The notes beneath the pieces are model-generated. The model did no database searches. It was given only the letters and a program-made list of their open reading frames with translations, and was not told the DNA's origin. The translations under genes and the position numbers were made by a program. Positions 57,263 to 64,000 of a DNA stretch of 64,000 nucleotides are shown here, in pieces. Every line of letters starts with the position of its first letter. The stretch's first letter is position 1. The stretch spans positions 12,374,967-12,438,966 of the forward strand of contig NC_051091.1 of NCBI RefSeq assembly GCF_901709675.1. The letters are read 5' to 3'. Source of the stretch: Syngnathus acus (Eukaryota; Chordata; Actinopteri; Syngnathiformes; Syngnathidae).

Positions 57263-58739
57263 CATCTTTCATGAACCTAACGTGCATCACTACTCCATCT
57301 TGAACAATATTAATTCCAAAAACACAATGAGTTTTGATACAAGAGTGAGACACACTTTTGCTTGCTCAGAGGTTCAGCTTTGTTTTATTTACTATCTGCG
57401 ATCAAGAAACTAATATACTAAAGTTACTGTACAAGTAGGCCCATGATTTGCCTGGCTAGAATTAGATCCCAAATGTACACAGTAAGAGATTTGCTGCGTC
57501 AATCTAGATAATCCAAAAATCATATAATCGGTTTTGCTATTTCGAGAAGATGTCTCACTCTCACATCTTTTCCAGTGTTGGAATGACAGCAGCAACACCT
57601 GCACTCCAACAGCAGTATGGCAGCGGGGTCACACCCTCTCCTACGATCCGAAAACAAACACTGGCTGGCAGATTGTGCGGAAAGCCTTCAGCAGCCAAGA
57701 TGAATGTTGGCTTGCCGTCGAGCTGCACTCATGCAGGCATGCACGTACACACTACATGCTAATGGAAAGCAACCGGTTAAAATGATGCTGAAATAAACAG
57801 AACAAATCTCACATAAGTGCCTTTGTTTTACCAACTCAAAGAATTTCAGACAGAATTTATCAATCATACACTAGTGGATGACTCTTTTTAAACATCAGAA
57901 TGATTTGAAAAATTTGCATTGAGGAATTCTTTCATCTTATTGAAAAAAAAAAGTCCTGCAGGGGTGTGTTTCATTTGCATTTTGGCATCTCTCAACACAA
58001 AAGACAATCATCCAGTAATCGGCGTGGTTATCTTGCAACCCCCAAAAGTCCTCCATGTGTGCTGTTAGTCGATTAGAGGCGCCATTATAAGACAGCGGCA
58101 CCCAGGGAAATAAAGGACGCCGTGTGGAATTGCGAAGGCTGCTGCGTTGATTCCTTCCTTTGAATCCACTCCAGACGGAGCAATTTCAATAATTGGGATT
58201 CCGATGGCAAATTAGAGGCGCTTATTAACAGCCTGCACCTCCTCTCTTACATATTAACATGTTTAATTCAAACGACCATTTTGAACGCCATTACATTGAT
58301 TCTCTTTCTCAATTGTGCAGGTGTATCTTTTAATCTCAGTTTGGGTCAAAAGAATCTATGACCCGCGCTATTCCTTCCAAAATGAAATGATAGCCTCGAC
58401 ATATCGCTGTACCCCGCACAGATTCAAAAAAACATGTGCCAGTGTAGCAAATCAACGTATAACATACGAACAACATCCTATGTGGTTGACAGTCAGCCCT
58501 TTTTTCCCCCCACCTCATACCTTCGAAACACATTTAAATAATAAAAATGTGTGCCATTTCGGCATCCATGCGGGTTGTTTCATGTGTTCTGCTCTCGAAT
58601 CCAGTCATAAAAACAGAAATGGGTACTTGGATCAGCAGTGCAAATCCAAATTTGGAGGATTAGAGATTTTAGCTGTTCATTCCGCAGATGAGTAATGATT
58701 GATTTTGTGGTCATTTTTTAATGTTTACTGCTGCTGCAG

Positions 58740-58780
58740 AAGAAGGAAGGAAAGAAGGAAAGGAGAAAGGAAGGAAGGAA
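58740..58780. repeat. (GGAA)n microsatellite, impure
   Basis: GGAAGGAAAGAAGGAAAGGA then further GGAA units. Confidence 0.9.
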
Positions 58781-60121
58781 GATTGCATCAAATCTTGCTT
58801 GTACGGCGAGCCACGTAGACTGACACTAACTCTCCGGACCCTGGAACTCACAATAGCCGGGACTGAGATTCTCAGATTACATTGGGGGAAAGCACACATG
58901 GGGATTGTTAGGTTTGCAATTCCCTCCGCTCCTTGAGCATGGCTGTCTTGATACTGGTGCGAAGGGAACACTCATGGTTGTAGAGAGCGAGAGAAAGAAA
59001 GAGCGGCGAGGGCAAACACAAGCCCATGTGTCCATATAACGCGCCGTGCCCTGGAGGCCGGCGGGGGAAATAAGATCTGCCTTTTTCAGGGCCATCTTTG
59101 CCCCTGAAAGCCACTGCTGTGGTTCCTCTACTCCGAGGAGGAAATGTAATCTCACTTGTAAGGCAATCATGAGGGAAGGTCCCGGCAATTTGTTGTAAGC
59201 ACCCCACCTTGTATATCAATGTTTTGACAGATTTCCCGACAACATAATTATTTGCCAAGGATCCAGCTGAGACTTTAATTGTAACACACATAATTGTACG
59301 TTAAGCTGCGGCAATGTCAGGACAAAGCGCCGGCTGCTGGGGTTATAAATATTACAGTACAAATAGTCGCTTTCATCTGGGCGGCTTTGTGCGGTCGCTG
59401 CGGCTCCGTAATCCGGCTATGAAAGAGGATCTCTCTGGAGTCCTGTGCGTGCACCTCTCTCAAATCAATTCATTATGCCGCAACATTCGGCGGGCACGGC
59501 ACATCTCGAAGGGATCAATTCATTACGCAGAATGCTGCGGTTGAAGAGGCGGTGGCCGACCGCAGTTTGAAGAGGCGAGATCGGCTTTCGGGATGTCGGG
59601 GAAGACGGTGGAGTGCGATGTGGCGGGCGCAAGAAAAAACAGGGAACACTTAGCGTTGGAGATCCGTCCCGGCCTTGCGCGAAGGCTCATGACTTTTGTA
59701 TAAAGGCATTACATCCATCTCTGCTCAGGCCGGTCGCACTCGCAGATAATGGATTTTTTCTCATGAAGCTTTAATCAAATAGAGCGTTATGTGAGTGCGA
59801 AGACAGGGTGATGGCGAGGATAGTCAAAGTACGTTGGTGTAAGCGATATCTGTCTCAAGTGGTGTCAGTTTGCTTAAGCGGAGCACACATACAACAATGG
59901 CCGAAAGTGAGTCTTGTGCCCCATTTCCGTCAAGAAAAAAAAAAGCATTCCGGCACGTATTACGTTTGAGGAGGGACTTGGTATATACGTACATGACATG
60001 GAAAAACAGTAAAGTGCTACTACATAGCCTGGAACTCAGATGTACCGTATTTTTCGGACTATAAGTCGCGGTTTTTTTCGTAGTTTGGGTGGGGGGCGAC
60101 TTATACTGAGGAGCGACATGT

Positions 60122-60206
60122 GAATTTTTTCACAAATTTTCAACAAAAACAAAAAGTGAAACCGCGCTAAACGAACCGCGATGTAGCAAGGGATTACTGT
60201 AATTTG
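60122..60206 (-). repeat. Fragment of a second mariner-like repeat end, nested
   Basis: AACGAACCGCGATGTAGCAA followed by GGGATTACTGTA is the reverse complement of a TACAGTAATCCCT terminus seen on another fish repeat type. Only one end is evident, so it may have been captured rather than inserted whole. Confidence 0.4.
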
Positions 60207-60225
60207 AATTTCAAGTGACGTCAGC

Positions 60226-60285
60226 GGCACGGCACGGCACGGCACGGCACGGCACGGCACGGCACGGCGCGGCGCGGCGCGGCGC
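60226..60285. repeat. (GGCAC)8(GGCGC)4 array
   Basis: Eight GGCAC units followed by four GGCGC units, then GGCGA. The two unit types are segregated, not interspersed. Frames of repeating Arg-Ala-Val-Pro across it are artefacts. Confidence 0.95.
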
Positions 60286-60302
60286 GGCGATTGTTTACAT
60301 AA

Positions 60303-60428
60303 AGGACGATTCGATCACGGGATGACGAAGATGACGAAGGGCCCCACGTACTACCGGCATCATTAGCGGCTTTTTTTGTAAGTGACTCGGAGGACGAAGA
60401 GTTTGAAGGATTTAATGATTTGGAGTGA
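60303..60428 (+). pseudogene. Transposase-like acidic C-terminal tail
   Basis: A 41-codon frame following a TAA, with GFNDLE before TGA at 60426-60428. It reads DDEDDEGPHVLPASLAAFF then VSDSEDEEFEGFNDLE. The Asp/Glu-rich ending resembles the acidic tails of pogo/Tigger-like transposases, by general appearance only. The rest of a transposase is absent. Its last 20-odd bases (from GGATTTAATGATTTGGAGTG) recur in the 171-bp repeats. Confidence 0.4.
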
Positions 60429-60894
60429 CACAGAAGGTTTGAAAAACAATTATGGCTTTTACGCACGCCCGGTCCTACTCTATGGAGCACTCTCACCTCC
60501 GTGGATGGAAGTCGGGGGCCGGCGCTCGGCCGGGTGGCTGTCCGGGGACGGTGGATGGGCTCGGACATGGCTTTTACGCACGCCCGGTCCTACTCTACGG
60601 AGCTCTCTTCCACCTCCGTGGCTCGAAGTGCCACCTCCAGGGATGGAAGTCCACGCCACCACACGCCTGGAAGTCCACGCCGGTGCTTGGGGCCGTGTGG
60701 CGGTGAAATATTTACGTGTATGTTATAGTTATTTGATATATTTTATTTCGTGTAGCAACTTGTATATGTTTTTATCGTTACAGTTCAGTAGTTGTTGGCT
60801 CGTTGAACTCTTGTTTTGTTAAATAAAGAGCCGTTTACCAAACCCACGTCTTTCCTTGTACTTTGTTAACGCTACAATATAGTTATATACTAGA

Positions 60895-61390
60895 TCTGTG
60901 GAATAACGACGAGGCTGACGTCAGGGCGCACGCGCGGCGTTGTTGACAAAAGATGAGGAATTTGATCGATGGATTTAATGATTTGGAGTGACGCAGATGT
61001 TTGATAATATTATTGCTTATATAATAGTTATTTGATATATAATTTATATATCGTTATATGGGCCTGTGGAATATTTTGAAGTGCAACCGCCGTCAGAGGC
61101 GCGCACCCGGCCAGTATTGTTGACATAAAGGACGATCGATGGATTTAATGATTTGGAGTGACACAGATGGTTTGATAATATTATTGCTTATATCATAGTT
61201 ATTTGATATATAATTCATACATCGTTATATGGGCCTGTGGAATATTTTGAAGTGCAACCGCCGTCAGCAGCGCGCACCCGGCCAGCATTGTTGACATAAA
61301 GGACGATTGATGGATTTAATGAATTGGAGTGACACAGATGGTTTTATAAACGTGTTATTTATGTAATAGTTATTTGAATAACTCAGAATG
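60895..61390 (+). repeat. 171-bp tandem repeat inside transposon, about 3 units
   Basis: GGCCTGTGGAATATTTTGAA begins at 61061 and again at 61232, 171 bp apart. Each unit continues through CAACCGCCGTCAG, GTTGACATAAAGGACGAT, GATGGATTTAATGA and AGTTATTTGAT. A first, more diverged unit starts near 60895, and the last unit degrades after about 61340. Spacing of GGATTTAATGATTTGGAG (60970, 61141, and the variant at 61315) confirms the period. Confidence 0.85.
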
Positions 61391-64000
61391 TTACGTCAGG
61401 CCCGTTCTCAGCTCTTTGTTTGTGTTTATGTCACGTTAGCATACCTATCGTTTAGCCTGTTGTTGCTCGTTCATGTCTGTTCTTGGTGTTGGATTTTGTC
61501 GAATAAATTTCCCCCAAAATGCGACTTATACTCCGGAGCGACTTATATGTTTTTTTTCACGTTATTGTGCATTTTATGGCTTATGCGACCTATATTCCGG
61601 ATTGACTTTTAGTCCGAAAAATACGGTAATTTGAGACAGATTCCCGGTTTTCCATCAGAGTGAGCAAGAATTTGCATATTCAGGGTTGCGGCTTCCCACT
61701 CTCACCATATAGGTACTCAAATGCCTGACAAAGACACAATTATCGGATGTCTCTAAAAAGCTTATTCTTAACCATTATCCTCTAGTGTGCGATCTGATGA
61801 TCTGCCAGGAAAACAATTGGGGCTGTCAAGTGTTAAAGCTGTTCAATAATTGTGATGGGACATCAATTGCGACTGGTAGAGTGAAAGTTACTTTCAACAC
61901 AAAGGGGTGAAGGCATCGAGTTCCAGGATTTTGACTCATGTTGCAGCGTGCATGTGGGGTAAAGATTTTCTCAGAAACTAAAGTGTAGGTATTATGAGCC
62001 TCTGTGTAAAATAAAGAAATAAATAAAAAATCATTAAATCAAAAATAAAAAAATAAAAAACAGACTTAATTAGACCTTTCAATTAAAATCAGAGTATTGT
62101 ATGTCTCTTAAAAAAAACTGTCTTGAGTGATTGTGCTGTGGTGTCGATTGTGTTCAGACTAATTTTCCTCCCCGATCTGCAAAGGCTGACAATCAAAACT
62201 GTTCAACGATGGCAAATGGTTTTATGTGTGGTGGCTTGAAACAAAATGATGGCTAATTAGGAAATTACTTGATTTCCATTCAGGTCATACAACAGATATT
62301 TGGCTTTCGGAAGGAGACGATTGTTGATGGCGATAATTTTATGCTTGAGGACACAATCCACCATAAGAGCAGTAAGCCCACGCTTATTTCCATGTGATGT
62401 TTGGGGTCTCACATTTTGAGGATCATTATGCGTGTAACCCAGTGGAGTGTGAACTCTGCTGATTGAGCGTGTTCAGAATTGCGAGGATACCAAATTGGAT
62501 CAACGTGTTGTCTCTGCTGAGTGGAAAACAATTACTTGTATAATCCAATTTAGTACCACAAGAGCAGCGTGAAAAAACGCAACTCCAGAGACGTTGAGAT
62601 ATGCAACATGGAGTGACTTACACGGAGGTCACAAAAAACAAGCAGACGGGCGTAATTACGCCGAGATGCCGACTCATTGCGGCGGAGCAGATTGAGTATC
62701 CTCATGTGTGCCCGGTATTGGCCCGCACTCCTCCAAAAGCTTGTCGCTGTTAGCATAGCAGTCAGGGGATTACACAGTTTAGTGGAGCTACTGCTATAAA
62801 TCATCTCTGACACTAAATTGTATGTTATCCAGTTACTACGGGTGTTACGGTAAAATCTTAAAATGGTGGTTTAGTACCAGCCAGAATTCTTCTCCGGAAT
62901 TTTTTCCGATATACGGAAACAGATTTAAAGACTTTTTGAGTGAAATATTGAAATGTTTATGATAGGAGATGGCTCAGTTTAACTAACATCATAATCATGC
63001 TGAATGATGTCAAAAGCATGTGCTAACCATAATGACCACTGACACACACACATGCACACACATTGGGGGATGTGTTGCAATTACAGGGCAGGAACACAGT
63101 CATCACGAGCGCAGGTGGGTGGTTTTTCAAGATGGCCGGAAGGCATGCGGATGACACGCTGTCATGCTGTTTCCAACCAGCGAGGCCTCATGGAGAGTTA
63201 AACAGCACCCGCCGCGGTGGATAGGATGGGACGCAAACTGGTTACATCGACGTTTTCAGACGTCCAATTGATGCGCCTGTGAGAGGGCTTCCAGTAGGGA
63301 AGGGAAAATGAAGGCCATTTGAAGAGGTAGCGTTTTTGTTGGCAATGATGGAGGGAGATCAGATGTTAAATGTGCTACCTAGGTTTGTACAATAGCTTTA
63401 AAAGATTTAGAGTGCAAAGGATTGTTTTTGCAGTGCACGTTCTTTTTGTTGACATTACATTACTTGTATTATTTTGCCTTTACTAAATTGTTAGACTAAA
63501 TCCTACAAATGTGCCTGAGGAGCCCATTTTGTGTGTCACCAAACATGGCTTGGATGGCCATAAATTTAAATCAAACTCATTTCAGATCAGTGTATTGCAT
63601 GTGAAATGAAACATTCCATTTGGTGGAATACAGGCTTTGCGGTAAAGATAAAAATCTTGATGACGAGTGATTCAAGTCAATACTGCAAAGCTGCTTTCCA
63701 CCAAATGGTTGAGTTCATTTCAGTTCAGCTGGCGCCAATTTGGAAGGCTAAAAGTCTGATCTGGCTTGTGTTTGCAGCGGGGTGTGGCTACAATATGTCA
63801 GAATCCTGGTGTCAACGATCAATCAACAGACGGAAGAGGAAATCTAGCTCTACCCACTTTGGTTGCCCGTCTTCTGAACTACTATTCAATTTTCAGGTTA
63901 ATGAATAATGATTGATATTCGATTAATCGTTTGGAGGCCTTGTTAGAGGACTTGTTAATAGTTGGTCTATGGAATATGAATCAAGCAGGTAACTCCACTT

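Larger units (their letters stand above)
60043..61628 (+). mobile_element. DNA transposon with terminal inverted repeats, internally decayed
   Basis: The left end reads TACCGTATTTTTCGGACTAT (from 60043) and the right end is its reverse complement, AGTCCGAAAAATACGGTA, ending at 61628. The first 18 bases match exactly. Both ends include TA, which fits a TA-target transposon (Tc1/mariner-like) if TA is the duplicated target. Inner sequence next to each end repeats the CGACTTATA motif common to this vertebrate repeat type. Inside are a pentanucleotide array, a short transposase-like acidic tail and a 171-bp tandem repeat. It has no intact transposase. The family name is unknown to me; the type is common in fish genomes. 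Confidence 0.75.
40843..64000 (-). other. ephb2 intron 3 remainder, no confirmed gene
   Basis: More than 23 kb without a supportable exon of ephb2. Apart from the items listed separately, it is AT-rich unique-looking sequence with chance frames. Candidate regulatory blocks by appearance (high density of homeobox and bHLH-like motifs, no repeats) are at about 51900-52450, 58030-58320 and 59230-59560. The expected large exon encoding the ephrin-binding domain is absent from both strands, which is why exons 1-3 are placed beyond the right edge. Confidence 0.75.

Noticed and set aside
60221-60568. Minus-strand frame of 115 codons ending in repeated Arg-Ala-Val-Pro
   Set aside because: Product of the GGCAC/GGCGC microsatellite.
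60382-60822. 146-codon plus-strand frame
   Set aside because: It spans tandem duplicated segments of the inverted-repeat transposon, in a different frame from the acidic tail, and shows no protein-like pattern.

Overview
The window is vertebrate nuclear DNA, almost certainly from a ray-finned (teleost) fish. It has short coding exons with GT-AG introns in very large non-coding stretches. It also has (CA)n and other microsatellites, a tRNA-related SINE with a GGATGGA-type tail, LINE fragments of kinds common in fish, and a terminal-inverted-repeat transposon of a type common in fish genomes. There are no bacterial features. The great majority of short open frames are chance.

Two protein-coding genes are identified with confidence, both on the minus strand. 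(1) lrrc38, a leucine-rich-repeat auxiliary subunit of BK potassium channels: only its first coding exon is here (1301-1934), and the gene runs off the left edge. (2) ephb2, an ephrin-B receptor tyrosine kinase: 13 consecutive coding exons (homologous to vertebrate exons 4-16) lie between 37786 and 16741. They encode everything from the Cys-rich segment through two fibronectin III domains, the transmembrane helix, juxtamembrane tyrosines, kinase and SAM domain to a C-terminal PDZ ligand ending VEV. All 13 exons join in frame with GT-AG boundaries, giving about 716 codons. Exons 1-3 (signal peptide and ephrin-binding domain) are not visible, so they should lie beyond position 64000 and everything right of 37786 should be intron 3.

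Layout: 1-1300 lrrc38 intron 1; 1301-1934 lrrc38 exon 1; 1935-15160 intergenic, with an unrecognised plus-strand open frame with a hydrophobic segment (5837-6349) and repeats; 15160-16740 probable ephb2 3' UTR; 16741-37786 ephb2 exons 16 to 4; 37787-64000 intron 3. Intron 3 holds a 5'-truncated LINE (37966-40842) with a SINE inserted in its 3' UTR (13-bp target duplication), a degenerate CCTAACCCTG-like array, an exon-like open segment (41990-42244), several sequences that read like developmental enhancers, and an inverted-repeat DNA transposon (60043-61628). Intron 5 holds an internally deleted LINE (about 34610-35342).

The two genes are not known to work together. LRRC38 tunes BK channel gating; EphB2 receives ephrin-B signals in axon guidance and synapse formation. 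The best candidates for something undescribed are the phase-compatible exon-like segment in ephb2 intron 3, the unknown frame at 5837-6349, and the transposon whose transposase tail appears to have been amplified into a 171-bp tandem repeat.
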